Shown here: positions 11,001 through 21,465 of the stretch, one piece after another
Numbering within the stretch: position 1 is the first letter of the stretch
Layout of the letters: each line of letters starts with the position of its first letter
Assembly (NCBI GenBank): GCA_008330645.1
Contig: VLTN01000106.1
Span: 1-48,332, forward strand
DNA from: Cafeteria roenbergensis
Lineage: Eukaryota; Sar; Bigyra; Bicosoecida; Cafeteriaceae
Direction: 5' to 3'
DNA length: 48,332 nucleotides
The notes under the pieces: model-generated
Databases searched by the model: none
The model's input: only the letters and a program-made list of their open reading frames with translations
Told to the model about the DNA's origin: nothing
Translations under genes and position numbers: made by a program

Positions 11001-12214
11001 GCCGTCGCGTCTGCTGACCCAGCTGCCGCCGTCGCGTCTGCTGATCCAGCCGCCGCCGACGTGTCTGGTGATCCAGCCGCCGCCGTCGCGTCTGCTGATC
11101 CAGCCGCCGCCGTCGCGTCTGCTGACCCAGCTGCCGCCGTCGCGTCTGCTGATCCACCTGCCGCCGTCGCGTCTGGTGATCCAGCTGCCGCCATCGCGTC
11201 TGCTGATCCAGCCGCCGCCGTCGCGTCTGCTGACCCAGCTGCCGCCGTCGCGTCTGCTGATCCACCTGCCGCCGTCGCGTCTGCTGATCCAGCCGCCGCC
11301 GTCGCGTCTGGTGATCCAGCCGCCGCCGTCGCGTCTGCTGACCCAGCTGCCGCCGTCGCGTCTGCTGATCCACCTGCCGCCGTCGCGTCTGCTGATCCAG
11401 CCGCCGCCATCGTGTCTGCAGACCCAGCCGCCGCCGTCGCGTCTGCTGATCCACCTGCCGCCGTCGCGTCTGGCGATCCAGCCGCCGCCGTCGCGCCTGC
11501 TGACCCAGCTGCCGCCGTCGCGTCTGCTGATCCAGCCGCCGCCGTCGCGTCTGCTGATCCACCTGCCGCTGGTTCGGAGCCTCCCTCGAGCCCTTGCACG
11601 CGTGCTCTTTCAGCGCCTGCTGCAGGACTGTCGGCGGCAAGACCGGTCAGGTTCGCCTTGCCACCAGAGCCGGAAGCAGAACCGCCGGCACTGCTCTGCA
11701 TCATGCAACGCTGCAACTGCTCCTCCCACAGCCCCAGCACCAAGCCGGTGGTTGCGCGTGCCTGTGGCGCGCGCAGACCTGTCACAGCTCGCAACTGGGT
11801 CATCAAGGCAGCTCCAGCCCGACGATGAGCCAGCGCCTTCCCCGGGAGCCAAACCTGCCGCGACTCGGCATGCAGCAGCATGGCTGCCTGCTCCGCAGGC
11901 GTGCCGGCCGCCGGCAACGGCCCTGGCCCCGCCTCAGGCTGCAGCCGGCCACTGGAGACGAGTGCTGCCGCCTCGCCGAGGCACTTGGGCAAGGCGGCGA
12001 CAACCAGCGTGCCAAACTTGCTTGCGGCTGCGGCCAGCTGGCCCTCCTCGGTTGGAGATTCGCCCAGGATCGCAGCGGCCACCGCGGTAGCGAGCTCATC
12101 GGACATGGGCTCGCACGGGTGCTTTTGGTGCAGCACGGCCTCGGCAATAGCTCGTGCAAGCCTGCGTGCGGCCGGTGTCACACGAGCGCCAGCGAAAGCT
12201 TGCTTGGACGCCAA
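3338..12214 (-). CDS. Giant LRR protein with minisatellite, repeated modules and DUF4476-like end
   Basis: This single open frame encodes 2958 residues. Residues 1-219 are helical and unrecognised. Residues 220-471 are 28 tandem 9-residue units of the SADATAAAG type. Residues of about 825 to 1125 form RNase-inhibitor-type leucine-rich repeats, e.g. LRALELVDCDVKDEG and LRQLDLSFAKAG. Disordered linkers then separate diverged copies of a module with hydrophobic-L-D-L-x-x-P-x-x-R: YKLDLRDPTQRAVARSLL (about 1232), LRLHRPGDRARAIQLL (about 1925), FDTKLPGQRALL (about 2108), LALDLQRPEDVLLAQAV (about 2238) and IALDDPAARAAVAL (about 2661). Several are followed by an N/D-G motif such as LNGKVVPVSKW or LDGHTVPP. 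The last 120 residues resemble DUF4476 in pattern. No signal peptide or membrane segment is seen, so a cytoplasmic scaffold is inferred. The function is unknown. Confidence 0.8.
5065..5091 (-). repeat. (CAG)9 trinucleotide tract, coding poly-Ala
   Basis: Nine perfect CAG units on the plus strand are read as GCT in the minus-strand giant LRR gene and give a run of nine alanines in a disordered linker (about residue 2380). Length is likely to vary between alleles because the tract is uninterrupted. Confidence 0.9.
10802..11557 (-). repeat. 27-nt coding minisatellite, 28 copies
   Basis: The array encodes residues 220-471 of the giant LRR protein. The consensus residue unit is SADATAAAG; variants are SPDATAAxG, xxDAMAAAG, SAGAT, SADTM, SPDTS and a GG ending. 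The GG-ending variant occurs at units 4, 7, 11, 15, 22 and 25, which suggests a higher-order period of three or four units. Because 27 is divisible by three and the unit lacks stops, most frames on both strands stay open across it, creating long shadow ORFs. Confidence 0.95.
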
Positions 12215-12597
12215 AACAACAGAGAGAACCGCACGCCACGCGCGTGTGCAAGCCTGTCAGAATCGCCAGCGCGTGCCACGCCGGCAGGCAAAGCTGGCGG
12301 GCGGGCCCGGAACGCTGAGAGCGCAAGGGGCGCGAGCGCCGCGCTCGAGCTCACGCCATGACGGGAGTGGCAGCTGTCAGACGACGCAGGTCCCCGTATC
12401 CCACGCTGCACTCCCAAGCCGACTGATGGGAACTAGAGCCACCGTGTGCCAGGCTCCGTGCCTGGGTGCGCGGTCTTGCTTGCGGGGCAGGCCCGCGAAC
12501 AGCAGCCAGCAGCAACCGACCCCGGCTGGCTCTGCCGTTTTTGCTGCTGCCGTGGGTGTGAGGTCCGGACAGCCCCCGGCGAGCACCTGCTCCCAAA
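12215..12597. promoter_or_regulatory. Divergent intergenic region (giant LRR / LRR protein)
   Basis: These 383 bp separate two head-to-head start codons (12214 minus, 12598 plus), so they must hold both promoters and 5' UTRs. I see no TATA-like box or other defined motif. Confidence 0.5.
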
Positions 12598-14248
12598 ATG
12601 TTTATCAAGCGGGACACGCGCAAGGTTCCCGAGATTCTCGTGGACGAGGACGACTCGCGCAAGGAGCTCAAGCTCGGCAGAAGGTCAGGGCAATTCGTCT
12701 GCCTGCTGCCAGGTCTCGCGATTCCGCCGCGGGCTCGGCGCGCCACGGCTCCATTGGTCCATGCGATGATTGTCTGAACCCGCGTGCTGCTTGGACTGCG
12801 TGCTTCCTGGGGCGCCGCTCACGGCGTCCACGGCATGTGCAGGGAGGCTGAGTTTGGAGGCTCGACGGAAATGCTGCTGAGGCCTGCAAACGCCGCACGT
12901 CTGGCGAACCTGGAGTATCTGTCGCTGTACCACAACAAGCTCGCGCGACTGGATCACTTTGAAACTGTGAGCCAATGCTGCCTCGTCCGCCCGGGAGCCG
13001 GGGCCATGCAGCGGGTCGTGCGGAATAGGGCGTTTTGAATGCGTTCTGCTGTGCGCAGCTGCCAAGCGCTCAAGTCCGGGCACTGTCAAGGCGCAGATGC
13101 GCTGTTGTTGCTGTTGAGTGTGTGCCCTGCCTGGGACGTTCGAGGCCTGGGCGCCGGAGCTGCGTCGCGCGTGTACTCGAGTCCGTCGAGTTGGCTGTGC
13201 TGCCTGCCGTCCTCGCTCGACGGCTCCTTGCAGCTCTGTGATTGCACAGCCCTGACTGGGCTGAACTTGGGGAACAACGCCATCTCTGCCCTTCCTGCTG
13301 CGATTGGCGACCTGGCGTCGCTTCGTCGCTTGTGGGTGGAGGACAACTGCTTAGGCGAGCTTCCAGACGTGAGCTCCTCACCGCTGCCACTTCTACTGTT
13401 ACTGCCACTGCCACTGCCACTGCCACTGCAGCCACTGCCGTTCTCTGCGGCCCGAATGTTGCCTTCCGTGGGCGTTCTGCCAGCTGTCGACTGCTGCTCT
13501 AGCTTGCAAACCCGTGCTGGCGACGGCCTGCGTCGCCCTGCGAGCCTGTCCTGCGCCACCGAGTGGCCCCATTCCGGGACGAGACTGCCGCACCCGCCTC
13601 GCGCAGGAAGTGTGCCGGCTTGAAAAGCTCGAGTTGCTGGAGGCGAGCGGGAACGCCATCGTGCGCCTGCCAGCCAGTATTGGAAGCCTGCTGTCGCTGA
13701 AGGAGCTGTCCGTGGAGGGGAACCGAATCACAGAGCTGCCCGCTGGTCTGTGCGCGCTCACGGGCCTTGAGGCGCTGCTGCTTCGGGGCAACTGCCTCAC
13801 CTCGCTGCCCGCCGATTTGGGGAAGCTCGAGTCGCTCAAGGAGCTCCATGTCAACTCAAACCGGCTTACAGGGCTCCCAGACTCGCTCGGGCGGTGCAGC
13901 AAGCTGACTCACCTCATCGCGAACGGGAACCTGATCGCGTCGGTCCCTGCTTCGCTGGCTGTGCTTGACAGCCTCGAGGAGGTCAACCTTGCCCACAACA
14001 AGCTGGCCGCCCTTCCGGCAGCCCTCACCGCGCGCTGGGCCGGGGCCCTCTCGAGCATTATTCCGGCAACCCAGCCACCCTCTTCGGCTGCGGCCGCCGC
14101 GGCTGCCTCCCCCGCGACTGCGGGTGCGCCGTCGCAGCCGACCCTGCTGCTTATCGGCAACCCGATTGCCGGGACAGGCTCGTCCTTCTCAGCGTCACAA
14201 ATGTCGCAGCCGCTTGTGCAACAGATCCAGCAAGGCACGGTTGGGTGA
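12598..14248 (+). CDS. Leucine-rich repeat protein, four exons
   Basis: Exons are 12598-12683, 12843-12966, 13234-13368 and 13607-14248, giving 328 residues. Exon 1 encodes MFIKRDTRKVPEILVDED and the frame joins through an AG|G codon into REAEFGGSTEMLL. The LRRs are of the short (22-24 residue) type with LxxLxLxxNxLxxLP: LEYLSLYHNKLARLDHF, LTGLNLGNNAISALPAAI, LEALLLRGNCLTSLPADL, LKELHVNSNRLTGLPDSL, and about four more. A Ser/Ala/Pro-rich linker and a short tail (LLLIGNPIAG) follow. No signal peptide or TM segment is seen, so it is probably a cytoplasmic protein-interaction module. Splice phases 2, 0 and 0 all keep the LRR register, which supports the model. Partners and exact family are unknown. 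Confidence 0.85.
12684..12842 (+). other. LRR gene intron 1
   Basis: It is 159 bp, donor AG|GTCAGG, acceptor CATGTGCAG, phase 2. This is the only donor of the seven that is not GTGAG, so its exact 5' border is the least certain. Confidence 0.65.
12967..13233 (+). other. LRR gene intron 2
   Basis: It is 267 bp, donor ACT|GTGAGC, acceptor CTCCTTGCAG, phase 0. Splicing joins LARLDHFET to LCDCTALTGL, restoring LRR spacing. Confidence 0.8.
13369..13606 (+). other. LRR gene intron 3 with CTGCCA repeats
   Basis: It is 238 bp, donor GAC|GTGAGC, acceptor CTCGCGCAG, phase 0. A pyrimidine-biased tract with tandem CTGCCA hexamers lies at about 13381-13440. Splicing joins LGELPD to EVCRLEKLELL. Confidence 0.8.
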
Positions 14249-14661
14249 GCGAGACTGCGTGCACGTGTGCTGGCGAATGCTCTGTTCCAGGTTGGATGCT
14301 GCTCAGCATATCAATGTGCGTTGCTGAAAGCGCATCGGCGGGCGCGACAGGGCGCGAGCCCCGCATGCCGCGTGACGTTAACAGGCGTTTGCGAGCGCGC
14401 TTGTTCCCTGGAATAGCGCTTTGTGCGAGCCGTGGCGCCGAACGGAGGGCTGCTGTCGCTGCCATTTTTGGCGGGACGCGACAGAGCTGGCCAGCGTCGG
14501 GGGTGCCTTTAAACTTGCGCAGCTGGTCGAGACCGCCGCAGCCGGACCGGGCACACTCACGCGCTCTTCCGCGGATAGAGCAGTCTGGCCTCGTGCGCCT
14601 TTGGCCGCTGTAGCGCCTCGCAACCGGGGTGGGTGTCGCAGGCCCACGCAAACTGCAGGGA
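14249..14661. other. Intergenic region between co-oriented genes
   Basis: These 413 bp hold the 3' flank of the LRR gene and the 5' flank of the next plus-strand gene. No gene is recognised. A CTGCAG|G near 14658 could be the acceptor of an upstream 5'-UTR intron of the following gene, but this is not established. Confidence 0.4.
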
Positions 14662-17600
14662 ATGAGCAGCGATGCAGTCCTTACTGCAGCAGGCGGCGGC
14701 TCCCACGGCGACATCGCGCGGCTGCTCTCGCTCGTCGGGGGGGCGCAAGGGCGGACATGTCAAGCGGACGACGCTTCGTGGGCTAGCCGCCTCCCTTCCT
14801 CGCCCCAAGGGGTCGGCGTGCTCTTGCAATGCCTTGCCGCCGTTCCCACCCTGCCTGCCGAGGCACTGCCAGCGGCCGCCTTCTGTCTTTCGGGGCTCCT
14901 CACGAGCTTGAGGCAGTCTGGAAATACGTTTTGGTCCGCCTCGGGTGCCATAGCAACGGCGGCGACGGTGAGAGCGAGGGCGCGGCGGCACAAGCCCGCT
15001 CGGCGCTGTTGAATAGTTGGCCCGGCACCAGCCCCGCGCCCGCGCGGGCTGCGTGCTGTCTCGGTGGCCGGCTAGAGGGCATTCTCGTTGGCCGTGGCTG
15101 CCGCAACACGTCGCTGTTCCCCGTGCCCTGAGCCTGTGCCCCTTGAGCCTCTGCAGGCTGTCGCCACATTCATGCGCGCCTCGGTGCTGGCCGCCGGCGC
15201 GCCTGCGTCCGAGGGAATGCTTGCGCTTGCCACGCTCAGCGGGGAGGCGGGCGCCGCGCTAGCGCTGCGCGCCGCGGCGTCTGAGGAGGCGGGAGCCGGC
15301 TCCGCGGCTGCGGGCCTGTGCAGAGGGCTGTTGGGCTTGACGCCGGACGGCACGTGGGACGGGTCTGCGCTGCGGCGTGCCACCGCAATGTGCTGCTGCG
15401 CGTCAGCGCTTGTGGCCGCGCTGGACCGTCGGCGCAGGTCAGGGGACGCGGAGGTGAGCGGCGCGGCGGCTCGTTTCGCCGCCTCCATGCGGACAGAGGC
15501 CCTCCACGGCGCCGCAGCGTGGCTTGGCCAGGCGGTCACAGCCGCCGACAGGGCCGACACCGAGACCGGCCGAGCTGCGGCTTGGACCCTCGCCACCACG
15601 GCAACGGGCGCGCTGGAGGCGTGGGCGGACACTGGGGCGGAGGTGCCTCCGGCGGCCGCCGGCTGCCCCGGCGCTGTCGAGCTCATCAGCGCTGCGATGG
15701 CGCCGACCTTGTCCGACTGGGCGGGGGTGACATGCGTCCCGCCGTCCGTGCCCCTGCTGACGGTGGCTCTCGACCTCGCCGGGAGCCGCGCTCGCTCCAC
15801 GGCCGCCGGCCGCCCCGCCCCCCCCCTCGCTGTCTGCGAGGCGGCGAGCAGCTTCCTCGCCGCCATCCTGGCGCGCGCGCGCAGCGCCGTGCCGCGGGAC
15901 GCCCTCGCCGCCGTTGCTGCAGGGGAGGCTTCGGCGGAGCTGGCCGCAAGAGTCGACACCCACTCCCGGGTCGCCGCCGACCTGGCCAGCGGCATTGTGG
16001 CGTCGTGGAAGGACGTGTCCGCGGTGTGCGACCCCTCAGACCCGTCTTCGGCCCGGCGCCTTGGGGCCTCGGCCCGCGTCGTGGCTGCTTGCTGCGACGG
16101 GCTGGTCGACACAGTGGTCGCCACGGCTGTGCCGGCAGCCTCGGATCTCGCTGCGACCTCGCGCCGCCCGTGCCTGCCAGGCTGCGAGGCGACAGCCGAC
16201 GACCTGCTGGGCGCCGTGCTGCCTGCCCTGGTCGAGCACGCCTGCCCCCTCGTGGCCGAGCCGGCCGCGGCCATTGTGCCGGCGCTTGCTCGGCGGGGCA
16301 TCGGCGAGGCGGCGGAGGCGGCGCGTGTCTCCGGCACGCTCGAGGATCAGGGCGGCATGGCGGCGAGACCCCAGGGGGCTGCGGTTGTCACCACTGCGGC
16401 CCGCTTCCGTCGCTCCGCCGCGCGCATTGCCACTGCTCTGCACGCACAGGCGGTGCGGCTGGCCGTGGTGTCCATCGCCGTGGCGGGCGGAGGGCGCGAG
16501 GCTTGCCTGGAGGCCAGCGGTCCGGCGACTGCTGGCTTCGCGTCGCAGACTCTCGCTGCGTGGACGGCGACGGCGAGCGTGGGCGACGAGGCGTCGGACG
16601 CAAGCACGCTTCTCGTCGCGCTTCGCGACTTGACGGGCGAGGCTGCCGCAGCACTGGTGTGTACGTGGCCGCAGCCAGAGGGTGCCGGTGCCGAGGCGGC
16701 TGCGGGGGCCCTCGGGGCCTTCTCGAGCGCACTGGAGCGGGCCGCCTCCTCTGCATCGTCGGCAGGCATGCTGGCTGCAACCAGGCTCCTCCGTGCGGCC
16801 GCGCAGGCCGACACGGAGGAGGCAGAGGACGACGACGACGACGACGACGACGGCAACTTTGGCGACGGCGGCGCCGCAGCAGGCGGCAACGGAAGCGGCG
16901 ACGGCGGCCGCCGCGCATTGCCAGCCCACGGCGATGCCCCTCGTCCGCGGCACGGCGGCGGCCGCCCGTCCGGGCCGGGCTCCTTGTGGATCCCGCGGTC
17001 GGTGGCCGGCGCCAGCCCCCTCGGCCTGCAGCGCATCACCAGCGCCCTTCCCATCGCCCAGAGCGGAACGCGCCGCCTGGCGCTGCAGGTGCTCGCCGCA
17101 GACGACATGGGGCTGCTGGGCCCTGCTGCCCAGGCATGGCTGCGCGCCGCCAGCGTCGCCGGCGGCCGTGGAGGGTCGGCCGACGCGGTGCCGCACCCCC
17201 CCGCGTTCAGCAGGGCGTCCGCCCTGTTCAGCTCTGCCAGCGCGCTGCCGAGCACCACGGGGCGGCAGCCGGGGCCCTCGCCGCGCCGCGCTCCCGCCAT
17301 GCCTGGCTCTGCCGGTCCGCGCCTGCCCGGGATGGCCCAGCCGGGCAGCGGGGCGCACCGCCGGGAGGAGCGGTGGAGCGACGCGGGCCTGCAGCGGCGA
17401 CGAGCCCGCGCCTCCGCTGCCCGGAGGCGGCGCCGCGCGGAGCGCCATGCCCGCGCCGAGGCGTGGAGCGCTGCCCTCCAAGTTGCAGGGTCGCTGCTCT
17501 CCGGCGGCAAGGGCGCCGCCGCCGGGCCCGTCGATGAAGGCGCGGCCGCCGCGTGCCGCGTGCATCGCGACGCGCTGGCGCTGCTGTCGGCGCTGGCGCC

Positions 17601-20600
17601 GCGGCTCGTTTCCGCGTCCGGGCACGGCAGGGCGCTGGGGGTGTCTCTCGCCTGCATGGGGGCGCTCAGGGGCGCGCTGGAGGCGGCGACGGCCAAGGCC
17701 TGCGCTGCAACCGACGCGGCCGCGAGGGTGGTCGAGGCGGTCGCGGCAAGGCAGGGGGCCAGTCCAGAGGCAGCGCAGCCCTGGCAGACGGGGTGGTTTC
17801 CGGAGGACGTGGACATGGACGGCGCCGACCCGGACTCGCCTCCGGAGCAGCGGGTCGGGTGGAGCGACGCGCTGGCTCGCGCGGCAGTGGCGTCCGTCCT
17901 GTCGGGCCTCCCAGCCCGCGCAGGGGCGCTGTCCTCGGGCCCTCTCTCGGCCGCCGTCGCGTGCGCCAGCGGGTCCCGCCAGCACCGGCGCCACGGCGCT
18001 CGCGCCGGCGGGTCCGTGACCTCGTGGCGAGCTGCGCGTGCCGCCATGAGCGGAGGGCTGGCGGGGCTGGCGGAGGCGTCTCTGTCGGCGGCCGGGGCAC
18101 GGGGGGGCTCGGAGGCAAGCGCGCCCCCCGCGGCTGTGGCAGCCGCTGCGGCCATCGGCGGGTGCGCCGGGCCAACTGGCTCTGCCGCTGGCATGGGCGG
18201 AGCGCTTCGGTCTGCGTCTGGGACGGCAGGCGGACAAGACGCTTGCGGCTGCGCCGCGGCCATGCGTCCCCTGGGGCCGTGGGCCCGCTGCGCTGCGTCG
18301 GTGGCCGCGGCAGTGGAGGACGGGGACATCGCGGTCAGGCCGCTGCTGGAGGCGGCTGCCGCCGTTCGCTCCTCCGGCGCCTGGCAGCATGCCGACGCGC
18401 TCGCAGTTGCGGCCACGCCAACGGTGGGGATGGCGGCGGCGGCGGCGTGGGCGGACATTATGGGCCCCGCGGCCGCGCTGAGAGAGCTCTCCGTGGCGGC
18501 GCTGCAGCGCGCGGCAGCGGGCGCGGCAGCGATCGAGGCGGCAGGGCACGCTGGGGCCGGCGGGAGTGCGGAGGCTGTGGCCGCGGTGAGGCAGGGCCTC
18601 GCTGCAGTGACCGCGGCCGGCGCAGCTGCGGCGGCTGCTCTGGCGACCCTGGACTCGTCGGCCGTGCGGGGAGGCGCGGCCTCCGGACCGCTGTGGACGC
18701 GCCTGGCCGCGGCAGTGGTGGTCGTGCCGGGCGTGGTGGCGGACATGGTCGAGATGGCCGCCATGGGGCTCCCGCTCGCTCGCGCCGCGGGCGTTGTGGT
18801 GGCCCCGGCTTGGGAAGAGGTCACCGGCGCGGCGCTCGCCCGCCTTGCGGCCCTGTCGAGGGGCGACGACGACGCCGGCAGGGGCGCCGACTGTGGTCCG
18901 CCGCGGGCGTCAGGGGCGCTGCGCGCCCGCGTGGACGGCGCCTGTGCCCTCGCGCAGGCGGCGATTCGGGGGGCGTGCGCTCTTCCGGCCGCCGCTTGGG
19001 CCCGCGTGATTGCCGCCGCGCGGGCGTCGGCGGCCCCCGAGGGCGGCGACTTGCGCAGCGCCGTGCCCTGCCCGCCGGTCCAGGCCGCCGCTGCCGTCGC
19101 TGCGGGCTGGGGCGACGTGGAGCGAGCGGCTGCGGGGTGGGGCGCCGACCCGCGGCCATGGCTCGGGCTGCGCCAGGTGGCTGCCGCGGCGGTGGCGGGG
19201 CTGGGCCGGCACCTCGGCCACTCCCACCCAGGCGCCTTGGTCGGGCTCATCAGCCGGCTGGCTGGCAGCAGCGGCTCCGCAGCCGCCCACGGCCCCGGAG
19301 CCTGGCCTGAGGCCCGCGTGGCGCTGGCCGCACCCTCGTCCCTGGGCCCCGCGCTGAGCCCGCGGCAGGCCAGCGCGCAGCTGGCCTCGGCGCTGCGCAC
19401 GATGAAGACTGCGCTGCTCGCCTCCATGGAGGACGCCGCGGCCGAAGCAGCCGCGGGAGCAGGCCCTGCGGCCGTCACTGCGGCGGTGGAGCAGTGCGGG
19501 ATCGCGGTTGTTCGCTCCGTCGCGGGGGTGCTTGGGCCGTGGCTGGCCGCCGCGTCCGAGCTCGCCGACTGCCTCACGCAGTCGATGGCTGAGCAGGACT
19601 CCGCGCCGGGAAGCCGGGAGGGGCGCGCCCACGCGCGGGCGCGCACCCCGCCCCGGCACTCGGCGGCAAGCGGCGCGGCGCCCTGGCAGGCGCCTCGCGG
19701 GCCCCCCGGTCCGGCTGCCGCTGCCACCCCCGCTCCGCACCGGCACCGGCTGGACGCACCCGGCGCCGCGGGCGCATGGCTCCTGGGCTCGGGCGCGCAG
19801 CAGGCCGACCCCGCGCAGCAGCCCCGCGCCGCCTGGAGGCTCTTCGCAGAGCCCGCTGCCGCTGCTGCGGCAGCCATGGACCTCGTGGCCGACTGCGCCC
19901 AGGCGGCCTTTGCAGCCAGCGCCGTGGCAGCTGTGGCCGCGGGGGCGTCGCCGGGTGGCGCCCTGCACGCCGGCCAGACCGGGGCCGGCGCCCTGCTGTC
20001 CTCGCCGTGGCCGCGAGAGGCGGACGGCGCGCTCAAGGCCGCCGCCAGGCTGCTGGCCGCCCTGCGCCCTCCGCCCGGCTCCCCGTGCCTCTTCGGCCAG
20101 GCGGGCGGGCTGGAGCTGCAAGCGGCGGTGCAGTCGGCGCTCGATTCTGGGACCGGGCCGGCCCCCACCCTCGGGTTCGCGGTGCTGGCCGCTGCGGGCG
20201 CCGTCCTCTCCCGGTGCGGCCACGCCGTGTCGCGGCCGGCGGCCAACTCCGCAGCCCGAGCCGCGGCCCGGTGTCTCGGCGCCTCCCCGCAGCCGGCCGG
20301 GTCCTGGTCAGCCGTGGCCCTCGCGCTGGGCGCTGCCGTGGCGGGCGCGTGCGCTGCCTCCTCCGCCAAGGGATCGCCGCCGACGGCCGCGCCCGACGAG
20401 GAGGCCGTGGCTGGGGCGTGGAGGCAAGCGGGCACCGTCGCGCTCCGGTGCGTCGGCGGACGGTGCGCGGACCCCCGCCGCCGGACCGCCGCAGTGCTCT
20501 CGAGGTCAGGCGGCCCTGGCTCGCACACGCGCCTGCTGGTGGATGCCGCCCTCGTGGGGCCGGCCTCCAGGCCGTCGAGCGCGGCAGTATCGGCCACGGC

Positions 20601-21114
20601 TGCGAGCGCCACGGCCCGCCGAGGCGCCCCAGCCACAGACGGCAGCGACTCGGAAGGCGCAGGCGGCGGCCTCATCACCGCCCGCAGGAACCTCTTTGGC
20701 GACGAAGCGAGCGAATCGGACGCAGACTCCGACGGCAACGGCAGCTGGGGAGGGGGCCGGGGCGGGGGTCGAGGCACGGCCGGGTCCGACAGCGGCAGGG
20801 ACACCGACAGCATGGAAGCAAGCCCAGCTGGCAGGCGCGCGGCCCATGCTGCGGCCAGCGGCCCGAGCATGGGCGCCCCCGACTGCTCGGGCTGGATGCC
20901 CTGCGACCTGTGCGTGGCCCCTCTGTGCCCGCCGGCGTCGCAGGCTGGATCACTCGCTCTGTGGGGCTTGCTCGCCGCTCCAGCAGGCGGCGTCCGGTCG
21001 GCCGTTGCTGAGGCGTTGCGCCGCGCCGCAGAAGCAGCGGTGGCCCAGGGGCCGAGCGGCGAGGACCGCTGGCACGCAGAGTGGACAGCTGCCCAGGCGG
21101 CGCTCCGGCTCTAG
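14662..21114 (+). CDS. Ala-rich helical-repeat-like protein, possible karyopherin
   Basis: Exons 14662-14967 and 15157-21114 join in phase 0 to give 2087 residues. The protein is extremely Ala-rich and looks like stacked amphipathic helices with few Pro/Gly breaks, except for disordered inserts: an acidic patch with eight Asp near 16830-16853, an Arg/Pro-rich part near 17200-17460, and a Ser/Gly/Asp-rich C-terminal part near 20600-20880. The N-terminal SWASRLPSSPQGVGVLLQC followed by AEALPAAAFCLSGLL recalls, weakly, the first HEAT repeats of transportin-3/importin-13 proteins (aW..a..LL then fAA..L). That is only a pattern resemblance. No catalytic motif, signal peptide or TM segment is visible. 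The plus frame is preferred to the long antisense frame because its composition is protein-like and a consensus intron joins an upstream exon in phase. The function is unknown. Confidence 0.65.
14968..15156 (+). other. Intron in Ala-rich protein gene
   Basis: It is 189 bp, donor ACG|GTGAGA, acceptor GCCTCTGCAG, phase 0. The intron contains an in-frame stop in the upstream frame at about 15010-15012, so splicing is needed to link the exons. Confidence 0.7.
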
Positions 21115-21465
21115 GTCTGCGCGCGTGAGGGAGGCACAGCTGCGGCGCTGGTTCCGGCCGAGGCCTGGAGGGTTGCCGCTGGATTGCGTGGCGCGATTTT
21201 CGTATTTGGTCGACAATGCGCTGCTCGAGAGAATCCGGCAGACGCGGGCGCCATGCGAGAGCCGGTCACAGTCACACACACACGCACACGCACACGCACA
21301 CGCGGACGGAGGCGGGGACTCTCCGCCGCGACGCACACACCCGCGGGGCACACGACGGCCCGCCGTCCGGCCAGGCGGCGCACCGGCAGGGCAGGCCGAC
21401 TCGCGGCAAAATTCTGCAGCGTCAAGCGCAGCGGCGCCAGTCCCTGCGGTTTGAAGCAGCCGCGT
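21115..21465. other. Convergent intergenic region with CA repeat
   Basis: These 351 bp separate two tail-to-tail stop codons and so carry both 3' ends. A CA-rich microsatellite lies at 21272-21303. No gene and no canonical AATAAA signal is visible. Confidence 0.5.
21272..21303. repeat. CA-rich microsatellite
   Basis: An imperfect (CA)n tract interrupted by CG, on the plus strand, lies in the 3'-3' intergenic region. A similar tract sits in the other convergent junction at 27095-27128. Confidence 0.9.

Noticed and set aside
10272-12090. Two long plus-strand frames (518 and 561 codons) and a 299-codon minus frame over the minisatellite
   Set aside because: They are open only because the 27-nt repeat is stop-free and divisible by three. 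The minus-strand giant LRR frame extends far beyond the array on both sides and carries real domains.
16347-20870. Antisense open frame of 1507 codons on the minus strand
   Set aside because: It lies opposite the Ala-rich plus-strand gene. Its Pro/Arg/Ser-heavy composition fits a shadow of a GC3-biased coding strand, and no motif is seen. A consensus intron supports the plus-strand gene instead.
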